Assembly (NCBI RefSeq): GCF_900115845.1
Contig: NZ_FOXX01000002.1
Coordinates: 1-64,000, forward strand
Direction: 5' to 3'
Source: Priestia endophytica DSM 13796
GTDB lineage: Bacteria; Bacillota; Bacilli; Bacillales; Bacillaceae_H
DNA: 64,000 nt
Shown in pieces: positions 9,189 to 17,624 of the stretch. The first letter of the stretch is position 1, and every line of letters begins with the position of its first letter. Below the pieces are notes generated by a model. That model did not search any database. It was given only the letters and a program-made list of their open reading frames with translations, and had not been told where the DNA came from. The translations under genes and the position numbers were made by a program.

Positions 9189-10139
9189 ATGAAAAACGAC
9201 GAAGAAGGCTTCCATTACTATATTCGAGGACTGCTCTTGATTGGTTTTGCTCTCTTTATTTTCAAACTGCTGCTAACTGGATATATTTCCTCCTTTGTTG
9301 CACCGAAAATGCTTGGTTTTGTTACTTTTGCTTCTTTTACTTTCTTTGTTCTAGGAGCTATAGGCATTTGGCGAAGCGGTTCAGACAAAAAACAAAAGAG
9401 CTGCTCGTGTCATCATAGCCGTAAAGCTCCTCTGTGGATTTATTGCCTATTCTTTTTGCCGATTGCAACAGGATTTCTATTTCCTGATCACGCTCTTACA
9501 AGCGATGTTGCTAAAAATCGAGGCGTGAAATTTGGAGCAAACGTCACAGAAAGACCGAGTGTAGAACAGCGTGAAGAATTAACAAGTGATGAAGCTTTAG
9601 AACAATACTATGATGAAGTATTAAATAGAGAAGTAGAGGAAGCACAAACCGAGGATGGAGAGATTCCTCTTGAACACAAAGCAGGATTTGTTCCTCAGAA
9701 ACCTCCTGAAGGATATTATGAAGAATTAAAAGAGAGGATGCTACAAAAAGACGTAATTATGATAACAGAAAAAGAGTATATCCCAATGATGAACATTCTT
9801 GAAGAACATGTTGAAGATTTTGTTGGGAAAAAGGTGAAAGTGAAAGGGTTTATTTATAGGGAGGATAACTTTAAAAAGGATGAGTTTGTGATTGCACGGT
9901 TTGGATTGTCATGCTGTGTAGCTGATGCCTCCGTATATGGAACGCTTGCTAATGTTAAAGAGTCTAAAGAATTCGCTGATGATGATTGGGTTGAAGCAAC
10001 AGGCATGATTGAAAAGAAAGAGTATGAAGGTTTTATTTTGCCATCTCTCAAACTTCAAACGATTAAAAAGGTAGAAGCTCCTACAAATCCATATGTGTAT
10101 GAAATGTACAAAGGTAATAAGCTTATGACTCCAAAATAA
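9189..10139 (+). CDS. TIGR03943/COG3689 family membrane protein (YcgQ-like)
   Basis: 316 aa. Two to three N-terminal transmembrane segments (about 14-30, 40-55, 78-92) with a cytoplasmic-looking cysteine/histidine cluster KSCSCHHSRK between them (about 70-79), then a soluble C-terminal domain containing RFGLSCCVADA and the sequence VKVKGFIYREDNF. The paired cysteines and histidines suggest metal handling. Starts 10 bp after the COG0701 permease with a strong SD (AGGAGGT) overlapping its stop, so the two form one operon and probably one complex. Placement between Zur-linked genes hints at a zinc role; the molecular function of the family is not established to my knowledge. Confidence 0.78.
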   Translation: MKNDEEGFHYYIRGLLLIGFALFIFKLLLTGYISSFVAPKMLGFVTFASFTFFVLGAIGIWRSGSDKKQKSCSCHHSRKAPLWIYCLFFLPIATGFLFPDHALTSDVAKNRGVKFGANVTERPSVEQREELTSDEALEQYYDEVLNREVEEAQTEDGEIPLEHKAGFVPQKPPEGYYEELKERMLQKDVIMITEKEYIPMMNILEEHVEDFVGKKVKVKGFIYREDNFKKDEFVIARFGLSCCVADASVYGTLANVKESKEFADDDWVEATGMIEKKEYEGFILPSLKLQTIKKVEAPTNPYVYEMYKGNKLMTPK

Positions 10140-10146
10140 AGGAATG

Positions 10147-10443
10147 CTAAAAGTTCTCTTCCTTAGTAAAAGGATAAACCCTCCAATTATAGTGGATAAT
10201 AGAGCTATATTCTTTAATAACAACGTAGTCTTGTTTGTTTGTTTTTACAATATAAGTGTATCTTCCTTTTTTAACCACTTCCTGAACTTGCATTTCTTCA
10301 AACTTCTCAGAAAGAGTATGTTCGTTTAAAATACTTTCTGGATAAAGCGTTTGGATAGCATTAAATGGTGAAAAGACTAACAAATATACAAAAAAGAAGA
10401 ACAATACAATAATAACGATTAGCTTTCCTTTTTTTTGAATCAT
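10147..10443 (-). CDS. Small membrane-anchored protein of unknown function
   Basis: 98 aa from ATG 10443; a GTG at 10452 also exists but lies only about 3 nt from the AGGTG, which better serves the ATG. One N-terminal membrane segment (about residues 7-25, rich in Val/Ile/Phe) is followed by a hydrophilic domain with YTYIVKTNKQDYVVIKEYSS, which could be a small beta-structured extracellular domain. Convergent with the TIGR03943 gene with only 7 bp between stops. No family recognised. Confidence 0.55.
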   Translation of the reverse strand: MIQKKGKLIVIIVLFFFFVYLLVFSPFNAIQTLYPESILNEHTLSEKFEEMQVQEVVKKGRYTYIVKTNKQDYVVIKEYSSIIHYNWRVYPFTKEENF

Positions 10444-10670
10444 AATGTTCACACACCTGTATTTGTTTTTTAAATTGTATCATAGACACTATTAGTCTTA
10501 GAATGTGTGAAGATGGTTCAAATAATTACAAAACGATAAAGACACTTACTTATCTCGCTAAAAAGAAATAAATGAGGGATTTTAAAAATAGATTAATGAA
10601 GAGATTATATTAGAAAAATAATTGTAGGATAGAATGTTACCATTAAACTTACAAAAGTCCTTGTTTTAAA

Positions 10671-10707
10671 TCAAAAATGACCCTTATAAAAAGAGGGTCA
10701 TTTTTGA
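10671..10707 (-). terminator. Rho-independent terminator of the hemolysin-III family gene
   Basis: TCAAAAATGACCCT / AGGGTCATTTTTGA stem with a 9-nt loop, just downstream of the minus-strand gene, with T-runs in both directions. Confidence 0.85.
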
Positions 10708-10729
10708 TTTCCTAATAAATTTCTAAATT

Positions 10730-11374
10730 CTAATGAGGAAGAACGTATAGCAATATCGCTAAGTAATGTGTGATAGTTCCGCCAAGAACAAAAATGTGCC
10801 ATATTGCATGATGATAAGGAAAACCTCTCCAAACATAAAAAATACTTCCTATCGTATATAAAACTCCACCTACAACAAGTAGATTCAGGCCTGGTCCTGC
10901 TAGAGAAGAAGCAAGAGGATCCCATGCTAGTACAATTAGCCATCCCATTGCAATATAAAGAAGCGTAGAGACAAGAACAAAGCGTTTCACAAAGAAAATT
11001 TTAAATACTATTCCTGCTACAGCTAGTCCCCATACCACTCCAAAAAGTGTCCATCCAACTGTTCCTTGAATAATCACAAATAAAAATGGAGTGTAAGTCC
11101 CCGCAATAAACAAGTAAATAGAAGAATGATCAAAAATCTCGAACAAATCTTTAACACGTCCGTGTGGAAAACTGTGTACAAGCGTTGAAGAAGTGTATAA
11201 AAGTAGCATTGTTGTCCCGTAAACAGTAAAGCTAACTACATGCCAAACATCCCCAAATTGAACAGAAAATACAACGAGCAGCGTAAGACCAACGATACTT
11301 AAAATAGTCCCAATTCCGTGTGTAATTGCATTAGCAATTTCTTCACCACGTGAGAATGTGTGTGTTTCACTCAA
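10730..11374 (-). CDS. Hemolysin III / PAQR family membrane protein (YplQ-like)
   Basis: 214-aa seven-transmembrane protein. Family marks: N-terminal FSRGEEIANAITHGIG, STLVHSFPHGRVKDLFEIFDHSSIY with the conserved Ser/His/Asp, and the C-terminal AIWHIFVLGGTITHY with paired histidines that form the metal site of PAQR proteins. Start is taken as TTG 11374 (MSETHTFSRGEE), because the AAAGGA SD lies 8 nt upstream; ATG 11383 overlaps that SD. Members were named for haemolytic activity on over-expression; in Bacillus the physiological role is probably membrane-related. Single-gene unit. Confidence 0.87.
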   Translation of the reverse strand: MSETHTFSRGEEIANAITHGIGTILSIVGLTLLVVFSVQFGDVWHVVSFTVYGTTMLLLYTSSTLVHSFPHGRVKDLFEIFDHSSIYLFIAGTYTPFLFVIIQGTVGWTLFGVVWGLAVAGIVFKIFFVKRFVLVSTLLYIAMGWLIVLAWDPLASSLAGPGLNLLVVGGVLYTIGSIFYVWRGFPYHHAIWHIFVLGGTITHYLAILLYVLPH

Positions 11375-11605
11375 GAAAATCATCCTTTCTTTTGAAGAAA
11401 CGTTTCAGGTTAGATTCTATTATAGTGTACAACACTTTTTAATGCTACATACGTTTTTCCCACTTTCATATAGTGGCAATTTACATGTACATGGGTATAA
11501 AAAACAAATTGTTTTGGGCACGATTGAAAAGTGTCATTGTTTTCCGTAATGATAATAAGAATAAAGTGACGAAAGGAAACTACTTTATAACGAGGTGGGT
11601 CTTTG

Positions 11606-12130
11606 ATGAAGAGAGAAGCTATTTTTGATGAAACAGGAACATACAGATATTCGTTAAAACGTAAATGGGGAAATGATAGAGAGCGTAAAGTTGCGTTTAT
11701 CACCCTTTATCCGGACAATGCGGACGAAATTCGTGAAGATTACGTTACAAGCAAATGTATTACATTTGCAAAAAAGTGGGGGTTTAATGCTGTGGAATGC
11801 TTAAATTTATTTTCTTATCGGGCTCAAAAGGCAGAGGATCTTAGTGATCTAGATAAGGAAGATGCAATAGGCGCTGAAACAGATCGATATTTATATTATG
11901 GAACAAGAAATGCTGATCTTGTTATAGCAGCATGGGGGAAAAATGTTTTTCATGATAGAGAAAATGACATAAAGCAGCTCTTTGAGGGAATGGATCTTGC
12001 ATGTTTTAGTGGACAAGAAAATCATCCTTCTCAATTGCAGTTCATTTCATATGACACACGTCTTATGCCATTTGAATTAGAGAGTGAAGAACCATATCTT
12101 TTTTCAGCCTTTCCATCGTTATATAGATAA
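11606..12130 (+). CDS. DUF1643 family protein
   Basis: 174 aa. Recognised by the N-terminal FDETGTYRYSLKRKWG, the ITLYPDNADEI segment (usually LNPSTAD in the family), CITFAKKWGFNAVECLNLFSYRA and the VIAAWGKNV strand. DUF1643 proteins are small cytosolic proteins of unknown function found in chromosomes, plasmids and phages. The family's usual Asn-Pro-Ser triad appears here as Tyr-Pro-Asp, a divergence worth noting. Start ATG 11606 follows the GAGGTGGG SD; the preceding in-frame TTG 11603 is less likely. No operon partner. Confidence 0.7.
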   Translation: MKREAIFDETGTYRYSLKRKWGNDRERKVAFITLYPDNADEIREDYVTSKCITFAKKWGFNAVECLNLFSYRAQKAEDLSDLDKEDAIGAETDRYLYYGTRNADLVIAAWGKNVFHDRENDIKQLFEGMDLACFSGQENHPSQLQFISYDTRLMPFELESEEPYLFSAFPSLYR

Positions 12131-12218
12131 GAGAAAAGCAGAGTTCTAATCATCATCTTTTTTTCATATACAAAGGATGTAAAGCTTGTGTTGATTACAA
12201 AAGGGATGTGAATTTGTT

Positions 12219-12653
12219 ATGAAAATTAGTGAAGTGCTCACAGGAATCGAAGCGCTTTATGAACAGATGACAGAGCAATGCTTTTCTCACATTGCTAAAC
12301 ATAAAGAAGAAATTAAAATAGATGCTCTTGCGCTTGTTGAGCTCGAGAAGTTGGTTAGCCATTTACAACATACAGAGTTATACAATCTGAGTTTGATAAA
12401 AACTATTCAAACGCTCATCAATCATGAGAGCTTTCTATATAAGCTTTCTATATTAAGGGAGCCAGAGCTAGAAAACATAGCGGAGAAAGCAGATTTTGTA
12501 GGAAACGAACGACAGGATATTGAAAAGATTCTCCGTATTAGTTATATAAAAAAGCGTTCTCAGTATATAGAAGAGGCTTTAGAAGATATAAAGAAACTCA
12601 AAGCATCCCTTGAGGAACTGCTTTATGCAAAGAAAGTACAAAAAGAAGGATAA
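12219..12653 (+). CDS. Hypothetical helical protein
   Basis: 144 aa, almost wholly predicted alpha-helical with several Leu/Ile heptads and a C-terminal coiled-coil-like segment (YIEEALEDIKKLKASLEELL, about 115-134). No signal peptide or membrane segment. Good SD AAAGGGATG before ATG 12219 and its own terminator downstream argue for a real gene. No family recognised; codon use resembles its neighbours. Confidence 0.6.
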   Translation: MKISEVLTGIEALYEQMTEQCFSHIAKHKEEIKIDALALVELEKLVSHLQHTELYNLSLIKTIQTLINHESFLYKLSILREPELENIAEKADFVGNERQDIEKILRISYIKKRSQYIEEALEDIKKLKASLEELLYAKKVQKEG

Positions 12654-12667
12654 GGTTAATTTTAAAG

Positions 12668-12694
12668 CTTTGACGAATTTGGTCAAAGTTTTTC
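12668..12694 (+). terminator. Rho-independent terminator
   Basis: CTTTGAC / GTCAAAG stem, 7-nt loop, followed by TTTTTC; closes the preceding helical-protein gene. Confidence 0.75.
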
Positions 12695-12805
12695 TTATAT
12701 GAAATGATAGGAAAAGAAAGATGAAGAATAGAGAAGGTGATTTTTCTTTTCAATGAGAACGATGTTATAATGATGATGAATTTTATGCGGAAAAAAGGTG
12801 AAGAA

Positions 12806-13471
12806 ATGATTGAAAAGAAGGCAGTTGGAGAAGCAGCAGCACAATATGTAAAAGACGACATGGTCGTTGGACTTGGAACGGGATCGACTGTTTATTATAC
12901 GATTCAAAAGGTTGGAGAATATGTAAAAGAAGGAATGAACATAAGAGCTATTCCTACATCAGAAGAAACTAAAAAGCTAGCTCTTGATCTCAACATACCT
13001 CTTGTAACATTTGCTGAAGTAAATCACCTTGATGTTGTGATAGATGGAGCAGATGAGGTGGATTGTCATTTTGCGCTTACAAAAGGAGGAGGCGGAGCTC
13101 TTCTTCGAGAAAAGCTGATAGCTGATGCAACAGATTTATTTATCGTTGTGGCTGATTCAAGTAAAATGGTAGAAAAGCTAGGGAAGTTTCCTCTCCCTGT
13201 AGAAGTAACCCCGTTTTCATGGGAAAGAACAGCCCGACAAATTGAAGAGCTAGGTAGTATTGCAACACGTCGATTAAATGGAACAGATCCTTATATTTCA
13301 GATAATGGAAATTATATTTTAGATTGTTCTTTTGAGATTATCGAAGATCCAGAGGGATTATCTCAGAAATTAAACAGAATTCCTGGCGTAGTAGAGAATG
13401 GTTTATTTGTCAATATGGCTAAAATTGTTTTTACTGTTGAAGATGGAAAGGTAGTAAAAAAGATGAAATAG
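12806..13471 (+). CDS. rpiA: Ribose-5-phosphate isomerase A
   Basis: 221-aa enzyme of the non-oxidative pentose phosphate pathway interconverting ribose-5-phosphate and ribulose-5-phosphate in the cytosol. Motifs seen: VGLGTGSTVYY (phosphate loop, about 25-35), DGADEVD (about 83-89, catalytic Asp) and KGGGGALLREK (about 95-105, catalytic Glu/Lys). Length is normal. Start ATG 12806 is chosen because AAAGGTGAAG precedes it at good spacing and the protein then begins where the family does; the reading frame is open further upstream to 12737 but adds an atypical extension. Stands alone between unrelated genes. Confidence 0.95.
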   Translation: MIEKKAVGEAAAQYVKDDMVVGLGTGSTVYYTIQKVGEYVKEGMNIRAIPTSEETKKLALDLNIPLVTFAEVNHLDVVIDGADEVDCHFALTKGGGGALLREKLIADATDLFIVVADSSKMVEKLGKFPLPVEVTPFSWERTARQIEELGSIATRRLNGTDPYISDNGNYILDCSFEIIEDPEGLSQKLNRIPGVVENGLFVNMAKIVFTVEDGKVVKKMK

Positions 13472-13511
13472 CATAGGAGGACTGGTGTTAAGAAAAACGC
13501 TCCTTTGTAAA

Positions 13512-13543
13512 TAAAAAGCTTGTAGAAGGAATTTCTACAAGCT
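13512..13543 (-). terminator. Rho-independent terminator for the minus-strand gene
   Basis: AGCTTGTAGAA / TTCTACAAGCT perfect 11-bp stem; read on the minus strand it is followed by TTTTTAT. It may also work weakly for rpiA. Confidence 0.85.
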
Positions 13544-13555
13544 AAGGTGTGTTGT

Positions 13556-14050
13556 TTAAAGTTCATATGGTTCCTGTTTTAATAGTTTTCCATCTAGCTC
13601 AGATCCTGTAGCCCGATTAATTTCTTTAACAAGATGTTTATACTGGTGAAGAGAGTTAAATTGGTTAGGTTTGGAGGTCTCACACCTGATCGAGGATGCA
13701 GCTCCATTTCGATCAGTAAAGAAGATTGTGAGATTTCCATAATACCTATTTACACTATTTCCATCTGCACTTTTTTCTTTCTTAACAACTTTTGAGTACT
13801 CAGCCATTTCTACTCTATGTAGGGGAATGATGGCAACTTGATTAATCATCACCTTATCATGAAAAAGTTCAATCCGTCCTACTTTGTTTTCCTCTATTCC
13901 TTCAGCTCCATGAACATGACCATATATCGTAGGTTTCATGCTGTCATCGTTGTAAGAAAACTCCTGTTTTTGCTTGTTTTTGTAGGAAACGTAAAGCACA
14001 GCCACAACGAGAATGACTGCGATGACTAAAATAAAAAATGCTACTCCCAC
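13556..14050 (-). CDS. Membrane-anchored hypothetical protein
   Basis: About 164 aa. One N-terminal transmembrane helix (AFFILVIAVILVVAVLYVSY) followed by a soluble, beta-rich domain containing YGHVHGAEGI, KVGRIELFHDKVMI and a Ser/Asn-rich middle. Start GTG 14050 is favoured because GAGG lies 8 nt upstream; GTG 14059 overlaps that SD. The topology suggests a short cytoplasmic start and an outside domain, or the reverse. No domain family recognised. Monocistronic with its own terminator. Confidence 0.6.
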   Translation of the reverse strand: MGVAFFILVIAVILVVAVLYVSYKNKQKQEFSYNDDSMKPTIYGHVHGAEGIEENKVGRIELFHDKVMINQVAIIPLHRVEMAEYSKVVKKEKSADGNSVNRYYGNLTIFFTDRNGAASSIRCETSKPNQFNSLHQYKHLVKEINRATGSELDGKLLKQEPYEL

Positions 14051-14174
14051 CCTGATCACCTCATCTAGTAAGTTTGTCCGTTAACACATCTTTATCCAAT
14101 CATACCATAATTCCTTATAAATTCCGTAGATAGTTTATTAATGTTCAAAAATGTCATTATAAGGTTAATTTAGT

Positions 14175-14206
14175 TAAAAAACCCCTTAAGAAATATCTCT
14201 TAAGGG
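14175..14206 (-). terminator. Rho-independent terminator of the glycosyltransferase-TPR gene
   Basis: CCCTTAAGA / TCTTAAGGG stem; on the minus strand followed by GTTTTTTAAC. Confidence 0.88.
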
Positions 14207-14214
14207 ACTTCTGA

Positions 14215-15300
14215 TTAGCTCTTAGAAAAGCGTTTTTCAAAGTATTCTTTGTTATATAAAACAGAGGGATTAGTAGGGGCATATTCTCTAGCTTTTTCGT
14301 TATGTTCAAATGCTTTTTCAATGTTGCCATTGCGGTCATAGCACACGCAGAGCTGAATATGAGGGATCCAAGTATAATAAGCTTTTTGAACAAACCCACC
14401 TGTATTTTCAGCTCGTTGTATATCTAATTTAGTTGCTAAATTATACCAGAAAATAGCTTTATCAATATTTTGCTGAGTTAAATAAATATATCCTAATTTA
14501 CAGCAATGTTCGGCTCTGGGCAAATCATATTCAAAGGAGCGTAGTGCAGCTTTAATAGCTTTGTCTTGTTCATTTTTTCTTATAAATATTTCTGCTAATT
14601 TATCACAAGCTGAAATGCAATCTTCGCTCCATCCAAGTCCGCTCTTTAGAAACTTCTCATAATGAGCTATGGCTTCATCGTATAAAGAATGATCAAAGCA
14701 TTCATTTGCATAGTAGTACAGGTCACGTGGAGAAAAAGTTTTTCCATCTTTTAAATTTTGTTGGTAAATCTTTAGATTTCGATCACTTTTCTCTGTCTTT
14801 GTGCTGCGATGTGTAACGGCCGCATCTTGTCGAATGATCTTTCCTCCGACAGCTAAGTATTCATGAACAGCCCCAATCCATTGGAAGTTTCTTGAACGCT
14901 TTACAAGTCGATGTCTCTTAGATGAGAAAGTAACATTTCCACTACTATCAAAAGCGAGGTTATAAGGCATCATTACAGCATCTACTGATTGATCAAGTGT
15001 TTGTTTTAGCAGGAGAAGTTTTTGAAGATCATCTTTTAAAATAACGTCGTCTGCATCAAGCCATAAAATGTAATCTTTAGTTGCTTTGCTAAACGCAAAA
15101 TTTCGAGCCTTTGCAAAGTGATGAACCCATTTGAAATCAAACAGCCTTTTCGTATAGCGGCGAGCAAGTTCTTTTGTTTTATCAGTTGAGCCTGTATCAA
15201 CGATAATTATTTCATCACAAAGCTCTTTTACACTGTTCAAGCATCTTTCAATTGTATCTTCCTCATCTTTTACAATCATACATAAGCTGATGGAGACCAT
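14215..15300 (-). CDS. Family 2 glycosyltransferase with C-terminal TPR repeats
   Basis: 361 aa. GT-A domain (about 1-210) with MIVKDEEDTIERCLNS, IIIVDTGSTDKT (nucleotide-sugar Asp) and LWLDADD (DxD metal site), followed by helical TPR-like repeats (about 215-340: YYYANECFDHSLYDEAIAHY, KLGYIYLTQQNIDKAIFWY, LCVCYDRNGNIEKAFEHNE). This architecture is shared by SunS-like peptide S/O-glycosyltransferases and by surface-protein glycosyltransferases. It ends 150 bp from the collagen-like exosporium gene, whose Thr-rich collagen repeats are a plausible glycosylation target; this link is inference. Start ATG 15300 lies 8 nt after the GGG of AAAGGGTGA; GTG 15309 overlaps that SD. Confidence 0.82.
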   Translation of the reverse strand: MVSISLCMIVKDEEDTIERCLNSVKELCDEIIIVDTGSTDKTKELARRYTKRLFDFKWVHHFAKARNFAFSKATKDYILWLDADDVILKDDLQKLLLLKQTLDQSVDAVMMPYNLAFDSSGNVTFSSKRHRLVKRSRNFQWIGAVHEYLAVGGKIIRQDAAVTHRSTKTEKSDRNLKIYQQNLKDGKTFSPRDLYYYANECFDHSLYDEAIAHYEKFLKSGLGWSEDCISACDKLAEIFIRKNEQDKAIKAALRSFEYDLPRAEHCCKLGYIYLTQQNIDKAIFWYNLATKLDIQRAENTGGFVQKAYYTWIPHIQLCVCYDRNGNIEKAFEHNEKAREYAPTNPSVLYNKEYFEKRFSKS

Positions 15301-15335
15301 GTTGTTCACCCTTTCGCTTTTTAAAAAGAGATCAT

Positions 15336-15371
15336 GAAGAAAGGCGCATTGTAACGTTGCGCCTTTTCTTC
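15336..15371. terminator. Terminator hairpin between the collagen-like gene and the glycosyltransferase gene
   Basis: AAGGCGCA / TGCGCCTT core flanked by GAAGA and TTTTCTTC arms; lies downstream of the minus-strand collagen-like gene and upstream of the glycosyltransferase start. Confidence 0.65.
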
Positions 15372-15458
15372 ATTACTTATTTTATTATTGTGAATAAAAT
15401 TGGTGCCTATTTTTTTTGTGAATTTGCTACATTTTTTATTTCATATAAAGTTTGTTGA

Positions 15459-17103
15459 CTATTCTACTCGAATAATTGTCAAGGTAGCTCCAGCTCCGCC
15501 AGCAATTAAAGTTGCGAGACCTATGAGCCCAAAAAATTGAAGAGAAATAGTACTACCTGCATTAAGTGGTACGATTACATCATTATTGAAACTTGTGAGA
15601 CCAACTACTGGGGCAATAGTTGAAGCAAGGTTTCCTGCACCGTTTATAACAAGTCTAGTGCTTACTAATAAAGCAGCTGTAATATTGACTTGGTACGTGA
15701 TATAGTAACGTCCTGTTGTAGGAACAGTAAATACAGTATTTCCAGCATTGGCAGTAATTCCGCCACCAATATTCTGTGTAGGAAGCGCAATATTTGTTCC
15801 ACCTAAAACAACAGCATATACTGATCCACCTGTGTCAACAGCATTTAGAGAAGTAGCTGTAACGGCTGTTCCAGTAGCACCTGTTGATCCAGTGAAGCCC
15901 GTAAGCCCTGTTGGCCCAGTAACGCCCGTCGCGCCTGTAAGTCCCGTTGGCCCAGTAACCCCTGTGACACCGTCAAGTCCTGTTGGTCCGGTAGCACCCG
16001 TGACACCGTCAAGTCCCATTGGTCCAGTAACCCCCGTGACACCTGCAAGTCCCGTTGGTCCAGTAACACCAGTCGCACCGGCTGCGGCTAAAAGCGTATA
16101 GTCTGGTGATGTATCTGGTGTGCCCGTAGGGGCTGCGACATCTGTAATATAAAGGCTGCCATTATAGGTAACGACTTGCCCAGCAGGATAAGAAGGAGAT
16201 GCCGTTGGATCGAACGGAACGACGCCGTCAAGTCCAATGCCCGTCGCACCCGTAAGTCCTGTCGGTCCAGGAAGGCCAGTAACGAAGTCCCGTTGGTCCA
16301 GTCACACCGGTCGCGCCGGCTGCGGCTAAAAGCGTATAGTCTGGCGACGTATCCGGTGTACCCGTAGGAGCTGCGACATCAGCAATATAAAGACTGCCAT
16401 TATAAGTAACAAGCTGCCCGGCAGGATAAGAAGGAGCTGCCGCTGGATCGAACGGAACGATGCCGTCAAGTCCTGCCCCTGTAGCTCCGGTTGGTCTCGG
16501 AACGCCTGTCGCACCACTAGGTCCTTGAATGCCCGTCGGTTCGGTGACGCCGGCTGCGGCTAAAAGCGTATAGTCTGGTGACGTATCTGGTGTACCCGTA
16601 GGAGCTGCGACATCGGCAATATAAAGACTGCCATTATAAGTAACAAGCTGTCCGGCAGGATAAGAAGGAGCTGCCGCTGGATCGAACGGAACGATGCCGT
16701 CAAGTCCTATCCCTGTAGCTCCGGTCGGTCCAGGTGTCCCAGTATTCCCTGTTGGTCCATCTGCACCAGCTGAGGCAAGGATCGTATAGTCTGAAGAAGT
16801 ACTCGGTACACCGCTTGGTGAAGCAGTATCAGTAATATAAAGACTTCCCATATAAGTAACAATTTGTCCTGCTGGATAGAAAGGTGCTTCAGTCGGATCA
16901 AAAGGTACTACACCTTGTAGCCCAATCCCTTGAGGTCCCCTAGGACCTGCTGGCCCAGCCTCTCCTTGAGGTCCTCTAGGGCCTGGTACTCCACTGACGT
17001 CCTCACATTTAGGCCTACACTTATCTTTACCCCTTTGATTTCTTGGTTTATAACATCCACAAAATTCTTTTCTTCGTTTACAATTGTTGCAGCGAAATTC
17101 CAT
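15459..17103 (-). pseudogene. Collagen-like exosporium glycoprotein (BclA-like), frameshifted
   Basis: One gene split into two frames. The first part (17103 to about 16280) starts with a Cys-rich head (MEFRCNNCKRRKEFCGCYKP), then GXY collagen repeats and about 56-aa modules containing VPFDPxAAPSYPAGQ and [18 protein letters not shown]. Near 16280 the frame breaks: GPTGL continues as RYWPSW in frame 1 and stops at 16228, while [20 protein letters not shown] continues in another frame to 15459. Compared with sister repeats, the fwd-strand text GTAACG-A-AGTCCC lacks about 14 nt of a repeat unit, enough to explain the shift. The C-terminal 130 residues (from [11 protein letters not shown]) resemble the BclA C-terminal TNF/C1q-like trimer domain. 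Expected on the spore surface; as read, the trimer domain is out of frame. Phase variation or an assembly error in repeats are both possible. Confidence 0.78.
16081..16925 (-). repeat. Four tandem copies of a FDP/YPAGQ collagen-linked module
   Basis: Copies begin near 16081, 16320, 16554 and 16768 (spacings about 239, 234, 214 nt). Each encodes a non-collagen module ([28 protein letters not shown]) separated by short GXT collagen stretches. The two middle copies are nearly identical at DNA level, indicating recent duplication; the copy nearest the N-terminus is the most diverged. Confidence 0.88.
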
Positions 17104-17345
17104 ATATTCACCTCCAACAACATCGTATTCAAAGAACGTTAGAGGGTGTGTGAAAAAATGTATTTTATGAAATTACATATCGTTGAGTTTTTAGTTGAGA
17201 GGTGAATTATGTAAGGGAAAAGAGAAGTAGTTAGAATAGAGGATATATAAGATGCAAAATTTCCTTTTCATCCAAACATTACATAGTATTGAGGAAAGGG
17301 GAGAAAGACATATTAAAGGTATAGAAAACAAAGGAGGTGAAAAAC

Positions 17346-17549
17346 ATGGCAAACAACAACAACAGCAGCAACCAACTTGTTGTAGCAGGTGCTGAACAAG
17401 CAATCGACCAAATGAAGTATGAAATTGCTAGCGAATTTGGTGTACAACTTGGAGCTGATACTACTGCTCGTGCTAACGGATCTGTAGGTGGAGAGATCAC
17501 AAAGCGTTTAGTTGCTACTGCTCAATCACAATTAGCTGGTCATAAATAA
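17346..17549 (+). CDS. ssp: Alpha/beta-type small acid-soluble spore protein
   Basis: 67-aa DNA-binding SASP that coats and protects forespore DNA. The signature [18 protein letters not shown] (containing the GPR protease cleavage site within E-IASE) and [16 protein letters not shown] are diagnostic. An Asn-rich start ([10 protein letters not shown]) is usual. SD AAGGAGGTGA lies 6 nt before ATG 17346; the in-frame GTG 17337 is inside the SD. Expected to be transcribed by sigma-G in the forespore. Strong terminator follows. It lies next to the exosporium gene. Confidence 0.97.
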   Translation: MANNNNSSNQLVVAGAEQAIDQMKYEIASEFGVQLGADTTARANGSVGGEITKRLVATAQSQLAGHK

Positions 17550-17592
17550 TATGATTTGTAACATCGTTACAGAATCAAATATCATGGCTTAG

Positions 17593-17618
17593 GCTACCCG
17601 CTTAGCGGGTAGCTTTTA
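17593..17618 (+). terminator. Rho-independent terminator of the SASP gene
   Basis: GCTACCCGC-TTA-GCGGGTAGC stem-loop followed by TTTTAT. Confidence 0.93.
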
Positions 17619-17624
17619 TAATGT

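Noticed and set aside
15748-16101. Plus-strand Pro/Val-rich ORF opposite the collagen repeats
   Set aside because: Shadow of the GXT repeats on the other strand; no SD and no independent signal.
17220-17345. Sigma-G promoter for the SASP gene
   Set aside because: Candidate CATTACA/CATAGTA elements exist but neither pairs with a good -35 at proper spacing; not reported as a feature.
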